Source of the DNA: Actinomadura opuntiae
Lineage (GTDB): Bacteria; Actinomycetota; Actinomycetes; Streptosporangiales; Streptosporangiaceae
Direction: 5' to 3'
Assembly: GCF_030283205.1 (NCBI RefSeq)
Contig: NZ_JASNWF010000002.1
Span: forward strand, 547,828-611,827
DNA length: 64,000 bases
Positions 27,265-34,393 of the stretch are shown here, one piece after another. Made by a program: the position numbers and the translations under genes. Positions within the stretch are counted from its first letter, which is position 1; each line of letters starts with the position of its first letter. Below the pieces are notes generated by a model. It did not search any database. It saw only the letters and a list, made by a program, of their open reading frames with translations, and was not told the origin of the DNA.

Positions 27265-28287
27265 TCAGGCCGATTCGCGGACGACCAGTTCCGGAGCCAG
27301 GACCACCTGGCGGTGCTGGTGCGCCTTGCCCTCCCGGGTCTCGGCCATCGCCAGCTCCGCCGCCTCCCAGCCGAGCGCCCGGCGCGGCTGCTTGACCGTC
27401 GTCAGCGGCACAGCGGCGCTGGCCGCCAGCTCGATGTCGTCGTAGCCGACCACCGCGATGTCGGCCGGGACGCGCGCGCCGAGCCGGGTCAGCTCGTTGA
27501 TCAACCCGATGGCCAGCAGGTCGTTCGCGCAGAACACCCCGTCCGGCCGCGGCGACATCTCCAGCAGCCGCCGCGCCGCCCGCCGCCCCTCGGTCGGGCT
27601 CAACGCGTCCTGGACGAGCACGGGCGGCTTGCCCAGACCGGCCTCCACGATCGTGCGGGCCGCGCCGTCGCGGCGCTCGACGCAGGGCTGCGGCTCCGGC
27701 GCGCCGCTGACGAACGCGATCCGCTCGCGGCCGATCCCGAGCAGGTGCGCCGCGGCCAGCTCCCCGCCCGCGACATGGTCGACATGCACCGCGCACGCGT
27801 CGGAGACGTCCCGGTCGATCAGCACGACGCTCAGCCCGGCGGCGCGCAGCCGCCGGATTCCGGACGGACCCAAACCGACCGGAACGATCAGCGCGCCCGC
27901 GGCGTGCTGGTCCTCGAGCAGTTCCAGCGAGCGGGCCTCCTTGGCGGCGGAATGGTCGCTGGACAGCCAGAGCGCGTCGTGGCCCGCCGCGTTCAGCGCC
28001 TCCTCCGCGCCGCGCACCACGTCCGCCGCGTACGGATTGGTGAGATCCTCGACGACGACGCCGAACGCGCGGCGCGGCTCGTCGCCGAACTCGCCCGCGG
28101 TGCGGGCGGGACCCGTCCGGAGCCGGCGCGCCGACTCGTTCCGGACGAAACCGAGCTCCTCGATCGCCGCGCGGACGCGGTCACGGGTAGCTTCGGCCAC
28201 GAGATCTGGCCGGTTTAGGACATTCGAAACGGTCCCAACTGAGACCCCGGCACGCCTCGCGACCTCGCGGATACTGGTCTGTGGCAA
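27265..28287 (-). CDS. LacI-family transcriptional regulator
   Basis: 340 residues. HTH with hinge SIREVARRAGVSVGTVSNVLNRPDLVAEATRDRVRAAIEELGFVRNESARRLRTG, then a PBP1-like effector domain (FGVVVEDLTNPYAADVVRGAEEAL, FVSGAPEPQPCVERRDG, GVFCANDLLAIGLINEL, VVGYDDIELAASAAVPLTTV). TTG start at 28287, four bases after a GAGGAG site. LacI proteins of this type sense sugars. No sugar-utilisation gene adjoins it, so its targets are elsewhere or include the P450 downstream. Confidence 0.92.
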   Translation of the reverse strand: MPQTSIREVARRAGVSVGTVSNVLNRPDLVAEATRDRVRAAIEELGFVRNESARRLRTGPARTAGEFGDEPRRAFGVVVEDLTNPYAADVVRGAEEALNAAGHDALWLSSDHSAAKEARSLELLEDQHAAGALIVPVGLGPSGIRRLRAAGLSVVLIDRDVSDACAVHVDHVAGGELAAAHLLGIGRERIAFVSGAPEPQPCVERRDGAARTIVEAGLGKPPVLVQDALSPTEGRRAARRLLEMSPRPDGVFCANDLLAIGLINELTRLGARVPADIAVVGYDDIELAASAAVPLTTVKQPRRALGWEAAELAMAETREGKAHQHRQVVLAPELVVRESA

Positions 28288-28405
28288 GTCGCTCCTCGTC
28301 CGCCCCGGTTGTGTTTTCCCAGGTAGTTGGGCTTTCCTGTGTCAATCCCCGAAAACCCGGTCACGCAATGCGACCATCCGGGCACAGATAGCACTTAACC
28401 AGCGC

Positions 28406-28434
28406 TTGACGGGCCGGATCCGGCCGCCTAGCGT
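28406..28434 (+). promoter_or_regulatory. sigma-70-type promoter with palindromic spacer
   Basis: TTGACG (28406-28411), a 17-bp spacer, TAGCGT (28429-28434). The spacer contains GGCCGGATCCGGCC (28412-28425), a perfect 14-bp palindrome, which is an attractive repressor site. Confidence 0.65.
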
Positions 28435-28666
28435 TCCGAGCCGAAGCGTAGCTTGAAACGATTCACGATCTTCGTCCGCGGCGAGATCAGGTGAGTCCAA
28501 CGAGGAGGGGGACGGGTTCCTTGACGGCGATCGAGACCCGACCCTGCCAACGGGGCCAACGACTGAATCGTCACCCGGAGTTCCCCCGCACGACCCCGCA
28601 ATCGGCCTTTCGGCCACCTCCGGCCAAGCTTCGTCAGACAGCAAAGGAACCGAACCGATGATCTAA

Positions 28667-28684
28667 GTCCGGAAGGCTCCGGAC
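28667..28684 (+). other. leader hairpin upstream of mini LuxR gene
   Basis: GTCCGGA (28667-28673) and TCCGGAC (28678-28684) form a perfect 7-bp stem with a 4-base loop. It lies about 100 nt upstream of the GTG at 28784 and has no following T-run. Confidence 0.5.
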
Positions 28685-28783
28685 CCGGCAACCCAACGCA
28701 TGCAGTTCGAGGCCCAACCCGTGCCTGTGCAGCGGAAGGCTGCATCCCCGCGGTCATCAAAACCACGGACGAGGGAGGACGGA

Positions 28784-28996
28784 GTGGAAACAGCCACACT
28801 CGATTTCGGGCTGAGCGACGACGAGATCAGGTTGCTCGCCCAGATCGCCAGCGGTGTCACCGCTGATGTGGCGGCACGCAAGCTGGAACTGAGCGCACGC
28901 ACCTTGCGCCGGCGGTTGCGCAACATCTGCGACCGCCTGGAGGTCAACACCCCTATCGAGGCCGTGGTGTGGGCGGCCCGAAGGCAGCTCATCTAG
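28784..28996 (+). CDS. mini LuxR-type HTH protein (DNA-binding domain only)
   Basis: 70 residues, consisting of a single GerE-like HTH: LSDDEIRLLAQIASGVTADVAARKLELSARTLRRRLRNICDRLEVNTPIEAVVWAARRQ. No receiver or sensor domain is present. GTG 28784 has GGAGG 5 bp upstream; an in-frame ATG at 28700 would add 28 Pro/Arg-rich residues. The recognition-helix region carries an Arg-rich ARTLRRRLRN instead of the usual Thr-Val-Lys. It is expressed from its own promoter with a long leader. Target genes are not evident. Confidence 0.8.
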   Translation: METATLDFGLSDDEIRLLAQIASGVTADVAARKLELSARTLRRRLRNICDRLEVNTPIEAVVWAARRQLI

Positions 28997-29007
28997 CGCG
29001 ACCCGAC

Positions 29008-29034
29008 GACGCCCGTCAGGGGACGGCGGGCGTC
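29008..29034 (+). terminator. terminator hairpin after mini LuxR gene
   Basis: GACGCCCG (29008-29015) pairs with CGGGCGTC (29027-29034), 12 bp after the stop codon at 28996. The loop is 11 bases and can extend the stem partly. Confidence 0.6.
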
Positions 29035-29205
29035 ACCCGGAAACCAGCCCGACCGGAAGCAAGTCCAGCGACGCGAACTCGTCCGACCCCGCAGCGGCGG
29101 CGCCGAACCCCTGACAGGTAGGTCCCTGCAGAAGCGCCGCCGCGGACGGATTCATTGCTTTGCCCTTGGCGTCAGGCGCTGGGGCGCCTTCCTTCGGCGG
29201 GCAAA

Positions 29206-29303
29206 GTGCGATCGCAGCATCGCTCCGGCTCGGCCCTGGGGGCCTCGCTGCGCGATCAAGTTCTCGCTTCGCTCGAACTTGGCTTCGCACGCGATCGCAA
29301 CGT
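29206..29303. repeat. palindrome-rich intergenic element
   Basis: GCGATCGC occurs near 29209 and again near 29291, bracketing a hairpin CAAGTTC (29257-29263)/GAACTTG (29275-29281) whose loop can itself pair. Paired GCGATC and complementary segments would let the whole stretch fold as a cruciform. This pattern is typical of REP-like intergenic elements, but no second copy is seen in this window. Confidence 0.4.
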
Positions 29304-29381
29304 TGCGGTCCGTTCCGGCTTAGGTTAGAGCTCTTGTCCGTTGCGGGCCCTGCGTGGTGCGGAACTCTTCGTCCGGCGCGG

Positions 29382-30359
29382 TTATGCGACTCGGACTACG
29401 CCGGCTATGGGGCGGCCTTCCAGGGACGCTATGCGGACCACGTCGCCGGTGTGGGGGGCGTGGATCATCTTGCCGCCGCCGACGTACATGCCCATGTGGT
29501 GCAGGTCGGAGTAGAAGAAGATCAGGTCGCCCGGCTGCATCTGGCTCTCCGGGACGTGCGTGCCGGCGTTCCACTGGCTGCCGGTGTAGTGCGGCAGATT
29601 GATGCCGACCTGCTTGTAGGCCCACATCGTCAGGCCGGAGCAGTCGAACGTGGTCGGACCGGCCGCGCCCCACACGTACGGTCTGCCGAGCTTGCTCATC
29701 GCGTACCGCAGCGCCTCCGCGGCCTTGCCGTCGCCGACGACCGGCAGCTTCGCCAGCAGGGTCGGGTCCTTCTTGACGGCCTTGCCGCGGACCTTCTCGT
29801 AGGCGGAAGTGACCTTCTTCTTCTGATCGGTGAGCTGCGCCCTCAGCTGCTCGACCTGCTGGGCGCGCTCCTCGGCGGACTTGCGCGCGCGCTGGGCCGA
29901 CTGCATCGCCTGCATGAGGCCGAGCACCTGCGTGCTGTCCTGGGTGGCGAAGTAGTTGAGCGTCGCGGCCTGGTCGAGGACGGCCTGCGGGTCCTGGGCG
30001 GAGATGAACGAGACCGTGGGGTCGGTGCCGCCCTGCATGTAGCTGGTGGCGGCCAGCGCGCCGACCTTCTCGCGCAGGCCCTCCAGCGACTTCTGCTGGC
30101 GCGTGGCGTTGGAGGCGGCGACCTTCGCCGCCCGCTGCGACTGCTGCAGCTTCACCTTCAGGCCGTTGTACTGCTCGGTGAGCTTCTCCAGCTGGTCCGA
30201 GAGCTTGAACGCCTGGTCCTTCAGTTCCTTGGCCGACGGGTCGGGATCGGCGTGCGCCGCCGGAAGCGAATGCGGCGCCACCACGTGCGGCGCGATGGAA
30301 AGGGCGGTGAGCGCGCCGGCGACCGTGAGCGCCCGGACGCGGAAACGAGCCGTCCGCAC
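29382..30359 (-). CDS. secreted NlpC/P60 peptidoglycan endopeptidase
   Basis: 325 residues. Signal peptide (about 1-38, cleavage after PAAHA), two long coiled-coil segments (about 42-115 and 150-200), then an NlpC/P60 domain (about 215-325) with catalytic Cys in TTFDCSGLTMWAYKQVG, His in MYVGGGKMIHAPHTGD and the MQPGDLIFF strand. It cleaves peptide crosslinks during growth or resuscitation, like the RipA and Rpf-associated hydrolases. GTG 30359 is favoured over TTG 30362 by an AGGAG site 5 bp upstream. A c-di-AMP riboswitch occupies its leader (30378-30556). Confidence 0.93.
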   Translation of the reverse strand: MRTARFRVRALTVAGALTALSIAPHVVAPHSLPAAHADPDPSAKELKDQAFKLSDQLEKLTEQYNGLKVKLQQSQRAAKVAASNATRQQKSLEGLREKVGALAATSYMQGGTDPTVSFISAQDPQAVLDQAATLNYFATQDSTQVLGLMQAMQSAQRARKSAEERAQQVEQLRAQLTDQKKKVTSAYEKVRGKAVKKDPTLLAKLPVVGDGKAAEALRYAMSKLGRPYVWGAAGPTTFDCSGLTMWAYKQVGINLPHYTGSQWNAGTHVPESQMQPGDLIFFYSDLHHMGMYVGGGKMIHAPHTGDVVRIASLEGRPIAGVVRVA

Positions 30360-30377
30360 CAAATCTCCTCTCCTTGT

Positions 30378-30556
30378 CCGCCTACCGAGTTAGCTGACGG
30401 GTTCGGGCCGGAGCAGCCCGTCCGCTGCGCGCGCGGATCGGTCCACGCGGTAGCGGATTCACCCCAGACGGCATCGGCTCGGGGTGGTCCCCCGAACGCT
30501 CCGAAAGTGGGTCCCCGGCTCCTCGGGGCGCCGGCTGCGGCCCGTGGACTCGGCGG
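30378..30556 (-). promoter_or_regulatory. c-di-AMP riboswitch (ydaO-yuaA type) in the NlpC/P60 leader
   Basis: Read on the minus strand, the leader holds the conserved ydaO blocks in order: TTCGGGGGACC, then GGGGTGAATCCGC, then CCCGAACCCGTCAGCTAAC followed by TCGGTAGGCGG. The 5' CCGCC (30556-30552) can pair with the 3' GGCGG (30382-30378) to close P1. The element ends about 20 nt before the GTG of the hydrolase. Riboswitches of this class bind c-di-AMP and usually turn genes off, and actinobacterial examples precede cell-wall hydrolases. The window also encodes DisA, the enzyme that makes c-di-AMP. Consensus matching is by eye. Confidence 0.85.
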
Positions 30557-30595
30557 TCCGGCCTCCGCTTCGCGGAAGGCCGACGTCAGAGCGGG

Positions 30596-30624
30596 ACACT
30601 AACGGAACCGCCATTGGATGCCAA
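30596..30624 (-). promoter_or_regulatory. promoter for the riboswitch-NlpC/P60 transcript
   Basis: On the minus strand TTGGCA (30624-30619), a 17-bp spacer and TAGTGT (30601-30596). Transcription would begin near 30589, giving a leader of about 230 nt that includes the whole riboswitch. Confidence 0.65.
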
Positions 30625-30775
30625 CCAGAACATGCGAATTCGCAGGTCGTGGCGGACGATGCGCGGGGGAAGCGCCGGTTTTGGCGGTGCTTGCGGGGCC
30701 GCCGGGATGCGCGCGGCCCGGTGGTGCGGCGCCGGTGGCCGGGAACGGGCCGGGGTTCGGTAACCTCGCCTGTTT

Positions 30776-31306
30776 GTGGAAGTCGTCATCAGGCGTGCTC
30801 GTACCGCCGACGTTCAGGGGATCCGCAGGCTGGTCGATCTGTACGCCGGGTCGGGGCGACGCCTGCTCAAGAAGTCGACGGTGAAGCTGTACGAGGACGT
30901 CCAGGAGTACTGGGTCGCCGAGGACATCGAGGGCGTCGGCCCGGGCGAGGGCGGTCCCGTGGTGGCCTGCGGGGCGCTCCACGTGATGTGGGAGGACCTG
31001 GCGGAGGTCCGCTCGGTCGCCGTGGACAAGGGGTACGGCGGACGCGGAATCGGGCACCGCATCGTCGCGCGGCTCCTGGAAACCGCACGGGAACTAGGCG
31101 TTCGGCGGGTTTTCTGTCTTACCTTCGAAGTGGAGTTCTTCGCGCGCCATGGCTTCCAGCAGATTCTCGGTACTCCGGTGGCGCCAGAGGTGTACGAGGA
31201 GCTCCTCCGCTCCTACGACGAAGGCGTTGCGGAGTTCCTGGACCTCGACAGGGTCAAGCCCAATACGTTGGGCAACACCCGGATGTTGCTTCGCCTGGAG
31301 GACTGA
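30776..31306 (+). CDS. argA: amino-acid N-acetyltransferase (short ArgA type)
   Basis: GNAT-fold N-acetylglutamate synthase of the 170-residue actinobacterial kind, the first step of arginine synthesis. The sequence closely follows the mycobacterial Rv2747 enzyme: IRRARTADVQGIRRLVDLYAG, LYEDVQEYWVAED, CGALHVMWEDLAEVRSVAVD, acetyl-CoA loop GYGGRGIGHRIV, FEVEFFARHGFQ and SYDEGVAEFLDLDRVKPNTLGNTRMLL. 176 residues. GTG start at 30776. The feedback-inhibition kinase domain of long ArgA is absent. An RDD-protein gene follows within 6 bp. Confidence 0.9.
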   Translation: MEVVIRRARTADVQGIRRLVDLYAGSGRRLLKKSTVKLYEDVQEYWVAEDIEGVGPGEGGPVVACGALHVMWEDLAEVRSVAVDKGYGGRGIGHRIVARLLETARELGVRRVFCLTFEVEFFARHGFQQILGTPVAPEVYEELLRSYDEGVAEFLDLDRVKPNTLGNTRMLLRLED

Positions 31307-31311
31307 CCCAG

Positions 31312-32133
31312 ATGAGTGATTCCCGCAACCGCGGGCGGCCGCCCTACCAGCCGCCGCAGGGGCAGGGTTCGTACGGACCGCCGCCCCAGTACCAGAGTCC
31401 CCCGCAATGGCAGCAGCCCGAGCGGCATGGGCAACCGCCCGCGCAGCAGTGGCAGCAACAGCAGCAGCCTCCGTCCTATGAGCAGCAGTGGCAGAACCCG
31501 CAGCAGCCGTCGTACGACTCCTATGAGCCGGCCTACGACCAGTACGGCGGCTCCGCCGGCGGGGACATGCCGCTGGCGCCGATTGTGCGGCGTGCGGGCG
31601 CCCGGCTCATCGACAACGCGCTCGTGGCGGTCTTCGGGTTCGCGCTCGTCCTTCCCATCACGATCGGCGCGTTCGGGTTGGGCAAGCCCGGCAGCAAGAC
31701 CGAGGACGAGGGCGGCATCTGGAACTGGCCCATCATCTTCACGCTGTTCGCGGTCCTGTCGGTGCTGCCGTTCATTTACGAGGCCGTACAGCTGTCCATG
31801 TGGGGCCGGACGTTCGGCAAGCGCTTCATGGGCATCGGCGTCGTCCAGGCCCGTCCCGCCGGGAACCAGCTGACGACGACACAGGCCGTGTGGCGCGCCG
31901 CCATCACCCACGTCGTCTACCAGATCGGCGTCTTCTTCTTCCTCGTGCTGGCCGTGATGGTGTGGCAGTACTTCGCTTACGGGATGGTGCTGGTGTGGGC
32001 GGGCGCCCTGATGGCCTATCTCTGGGCGATCTGGGACCAGCCGCTGCACCAGGCGCTGCACGACCGCTTCGCCGACACCCTCGTCATTGACGAGCGCGTC
32101 GGATACGACGAGTACACCGAGTACACGGAGTAG
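31312..32133 (+). CDS. RDD-family membrane protein with Gln/Pro-rich N-terminus
   Basis: 273 residues. The first 85 are disordered, rich in Pro, Gln and Tyr (PQYQSPPQWQQPERHGQPP). The RDD domain follows: VRRAGARLIDNALVAVFGF (Arg-Asp-Asp-like positions), two helices (about 105-150), WGRTFGKRFMGIGVV, another helical region (about 195-235) and PLHQALHDRFADTLVI. RDD proteins include Na+/H+ antiporters, but most are uncharacterised. It sits 5 bp after argA and 7 bp before a second RDD gene. Confidence 0.88.
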   Translation: MSDSRNRGRPPYQPPQGQGSYGPPPQYQSPPQWQQPERHGQPPAQQWQQQQQPPSYEQQWQNPQQPSYDSYEPAYDQYGGSAGGDMPLAPIVRRAGARLIDNALVAVFGFALVLPITIGAFGLGKPGSKTEDEGGIWNWPIIFTLFAVLSVLPFIYEAVQLSMWGRTFGKRFMGIGVVQARPAGNQLTTTQAVWRAAITHVVYQIGVFFFLVLAVMVWQYFAYGMVLVWAGALMAYLWAIWDQPLHQALHDRFADTLVIDERVGYDEYTEYTE

Positions 32134-32140
32134 GACCGCG

Positions 32141-32782
32141 ATGGCGACATCGCGAACGCCCGCGCAGGGGTCGGACGAGCCGTCCGGGACGGAGAACGGC
32201 CTCCCGGACGACGAGCCCATGGCGCAGGACGATCCGGCCCAGGACGCGCAAGCAGAGGACGGCGAAGGCCCGGCGCTCGCCGAGCCCGGGCAGCGCCTCC
32301 TGGCGCGCATCGTCGACACCCTGATCGTCGGCCTGCCCATCATCATCGTGGTGAAGGAGTTCGTCTCCGGCCACGAGCTCGACATCGTCGCGCCACCCGT
32401 CGTGGCGGGCTGCATGCTGCTGTACGAGGCCGTCCAGCTCGCCCTGTGGGGACGGACCCTCGGCAAGCGCTTCGCGGGGATCCAGGTCGTCCCCGACCCT
32501 TCCAGCCTTGAGGACGCCGCCACAGGCGCTGAGGAGACCGAGACCGCGTCGTCCGCTTCGGGCCTTCCGCACGCCTCTTATGGCCGTCCGAACGTCCCGC
32601 GGGCGGTTCTGAGGGCCGCGGTGTACGCGGTGCCGATCGCGCTCCGGCCCGTTCACATTGTCGGTCTTCTGGCGGGCCTGTTCTGGGTGGCGAACGCCGG
32701 GTTCATATACGAGGGGACGCGCCGCCAGGCCCTCCATGACCGGCTCGCCGGCACCGTGGTCGTAAAACGCCGCACGCCTTGA
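32141..32782 (+). CDS. RDD-family membrane protein
   Basis: 213 residues. An acidic disordered N-terminus (1-47) is followed by EPGQRLLARIVDTLIVGLPIIIVVKEF, a helix, WGRTLGKRFAGIQVVPD, a disordered acidic insert (about 125-150), two more helices and RRQALHDRLAGTVVV. ATG 32141 is preceded by GGAG overlapping the upstream stop. With the neighbouring RDD gene it forms a tandem duplication of one family, as the shared WGRTxGKR and ALHDR motifs show. Confidence 0.86.
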   Translation: MATSRTPAQGSDEPSGTENGLPDDEPMAQDDPAQDAQAEDGEGPALAEPGQRLLARIVDTLIVGLPIIIVVKEFVSGHELDIVAPPVVAGCMLLYEAVQLALWGRTLGKRFAGIQVVPDPSSLEDAATGAEETETASSASGLPHASYGRPNVPRAVLRAAVYAVPIALRPVHIVGLLAGLFWVANAGFIYEGTRRQALHDRLAGTVVVKRRTP

Positions 32783-33717
32783 TTCACCGGCGTTCCGCGT
32801 CTCTCTCCGCCATACCGGCGCGGTGCTCCGGACGCTCTCGGTGACGGCCGCTGCCCGCCCGGGCTCGTCCGCTTGTGCGCCGGGGCCGTCGGGCTTTGGC
32901 GGGGATCCCGTGTCGTTTCGGACACCGGACTTGCGGGGGCCAATGCCAGCTCGTTCCGGACACGTTCAGGTTACGGGCCCGGATTCGCGGACGATGTGTC
33001 TCGTCCCGGAAGGCGCCTCCGGTTTGGATCTGCTTCCGCTGCGGCGGGGACTCGGCCTTCATTGGGCGGTCCAGTTAGTCCGGATGGGACGCCGTCTCGC
33101 GCCGGACTGGGGCGGGCGGCCGCTTTGTACCGCTTATCCACAGATTTCGGGATCGGCAGGTACCGGCGGCGTTACGCTCCGGCGTCCCGCCGCCAGTTCC
33201 GGTGCGCCGGGCGGCAACAGATTTCGCCATGACTCCGCGGTTGGTAATCCGTCCACATCCGCCGGTGGCGGCGCTGCGTGCCCGGTAGCGGGCCCTGCGC
33301 CGGTCCGCCGCGCATTCCGGGCCCTGCCCCGGTTAGTGCCGTTACGGCAGGGTTAAACGTCGGCAAGGGGTGCCGGTGTGCCGGCCCTGTTATGGTCCGG
33401 GTGGACACTTTTCCCGCCAAGGTCCTCCGGCCGGAAAGCCCGACCGCCCCCATACCTGGTCCAATGCGCGTTCGGCGGCCCAGGTCAGGGCGGTGCACCG
33501 TGACCCCGGTCACGCCGAAATCCACAGGCCGGGCCTCCGCCGGAATTGAACGCCGCCTCATCCGGACGAGGGCCGCCGGTGCCCGGTGCGCACCGGACGG
33601 GACGTCGATAGCCGCCGCCAACGGATGTTCACCCCGGACTTGAATTGTCATCGGCAGACTTCCCGGTATATCTTTGTCAACCGAATGCAGTTTGCTCCAG
33701 CCGAAAGGTCTGTCCCC
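32783..33717. other. 0.9-kb gene-free region upstream of lsr2
   Basis: No frame here has actinobacterial codon bias, a start signal or known motifs. It has many CCGG sites, one TTATCCACAG (from 33137) like the core of the dispersed repeat, and a palindrome TGCCGT-T-ACGGCA (33337-33349) within larger inverted arms. The last 80 bp turn AT-rich, as expected of an Lsr2-bound promoter. An unrecognised RNA gene or decayed coding DNA is possible. Confidence 0.5.
33645..33672 (+). promoter_or_regulatory. lsr2 promoter
   Basis: TTGTCA (33645-33650), 16-bp spacer, TATATC (33667-33672). Start of transcription would be near 33679, leaving a leader of about 39 nt. The AT-rich promoter suits autoregulation by Lsr2. 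Confidence 0.6.
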
Positions 33718-34041
33718 ATGGCACAGAAGGTTCAGGTGCTTCTCGTCGACGACCTCGACGGTGGCGAGGCGGACGAGACCGTAGCGTTCTCGATCGACGG
33801 CGCCTCCTACGAGATCGACCTGAGTGGCGCCAACGCTAAGAAGCTGCGGGATTCTCTGCTGCCGTTCGTGGAGAAGTCGCGCAAGGCGGGCACGGTCAAC
33901 AAGCGGCGCCGCCAGCGCGGAGCGTCCAGCCGCGAGCGCAGCGCCGAGATCCGTGCCTGGGCCAAGAACAATGGCATCAAGGTCAATGAGCGCGGCCGGA
34001 TCCCGGCGACCGTGATCGAGCAGTACGAGGCGGCGAACTGA
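33718..34041 (+). CDS. lsr2: Lsr2 nucleoid-associated protein
   Basis: 107 residues. N-terminal dimerisation domain (about 1-60, [33 protein letters not shown]), a basic linker ([14 protein letters not shown]), then the DNA-binding domain with [31 protein letters not shown], whose Arg-Gly-Arg motif grips the minor groove of AT-rich DNA. Lsr2 is the xenogeneic silencer of actinobacteria, an H-NS analogue. ATG 33718 with AAAGG upstream. An 11-bp hairpin ends the gene. Confidence 0.97.
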   Translation: MAQKVQVLLVDDLDGGEADETVAFSIDGASYEIDLSGANAKKLRDSLLPFVEKSRKAGTVNKRRRQRGASSRERSAEIRAWAKNNGIKVNERGRIPATVIEQYEAAN

Positions 34042-34060
34042 CCGCCCCACCCCGCTCCGG

Positions 34061-34089
34061 CGGCCCGTCTCCCTCCATGAGACGGGCCG
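34061..34089 (+). terminator. lsr2 terminator hairpin
   Basis: Perfect 11-bp stem, CGGCCCGTCTC (34061-34071) with GAGACGGGCCG (34079-34089), 7-base loop, then TTCGCTTG. Its last base is the first base of ClgR box 1. Confidence 0.8.
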
Positions 34090-34102
34090 TTCGCTTGTGG
34101 CG
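34089..34102 (+). promoter_or_regulatory. ClgR operator box 1
   Basis: GTTCGC-TTGTG-GCG matches the ClgR operator known from Streptomyces, GTTCGC-N5-GCG. It is the left member of a 20-bp direct repeat (34088-34107 and 34206-34225, one mismatch). It is about 290 bp from the clpC start. Confidence 0.75.
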
Positions 34103-34206
34103 TAGCGTTCGGGTGGTTTGGCCCGTGCCCCCGCGCGGTAGACCGGGACATCGCCCCCGTTCGACGATCCTCGGACGCGACCCTGGACGACCTGCGGAAA
34201 GCCCCC

Positions 34207-34220
34207 GTTCGCTTGGGGCG
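34207..34220 (+). promoter_or_regulatory. ClgR operator box 2
   Basis: GTTCGC-TTGGG-GCG, same consensus, 118 bp after box 1. It abuts the sigmaR-like element at 34225, in activator position. Confidence 0.75.
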
Positions 34221-34224
34221 TAGC

Positions 34225-34252
34225 GGGAACATGACGCACCGATGCGGTAGTT
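34225..34252 (+). promoter_or_regulatory. candidate sigmaR-type promoter of clpC
   Basis: GGGAAC (34225-34230), 19-bp spacer, GTT (34250-34252). The sigmaR consensus of Streptomyces is GGAAT-N18-GTT, so the match is approximate. clpC belongs to the sigmaR thiol-stress regulon in Streptomyces. Confidence 0.4.
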
Positions 34253-34393
34253 GGATGAGACTGAACAGCGCTTAGCTGGGGAACGTCTTCTGGTGGGAGT
34301 GCACCGGGCGGCCTCCTCGGGGCGGGCTAGCATGCGGAAGGACAGTTCCGGACGTTCCGGACTCTGCCCAACCGCTCTGTGAGGAGCGACGAG

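Larger units (their letters stand above)
28288..28783. other. regulatory region between LacI gene and mini LuxR gene
   Basis: 496 bp without a convincing gene. It holds a good promoter (28406-28434) whose product would start near 28441 and give a leader of about 340 nt before the GTG at 28784. The leader contains a perfect hairpin at 28667 and a GGCC-TTTC-GGCC hairpin near 28600. Confidence 0.6.
28997..29381. other. intergenic stretch with structured repeats
   Basis: 385 bp between convergent genes. It contains a terminator-like hairpin (29008-29034), a 40-codon minus-strand open frame (29155 to 29033), and a palindrome-rich segment (29206-29303). No established gene is recognised. Confidence 0.5.
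34042..34393. other. lsr2-clpC intergenic regulatory region
   Basis: 352 bp without a gene. It holds the lsr2 terminator, two ClgR-type boxes in a 20-bp direct repeat, and a sigmaR-like promoter candidate. Confidence 0.7.

Noticed and set aside
29206..29300. GCGATCGC octamers as a HIP1-type repeat
   Set aside because: Two octamers in a GC-rich intergenic stretch are too few; HIP1 is a cyanobacterial feature.
33136..33148. Third copy of the dispersed repeat
   Set aside because: Only TTATCCACAG matches; the palindrome and the ACTTCC end are missing.
32823..33356. 177-codon plus-strand frame in the lsr2 upstream region
   Set aside because: No start signal, poor codon bias, Cys and Arg scattered, no motif.
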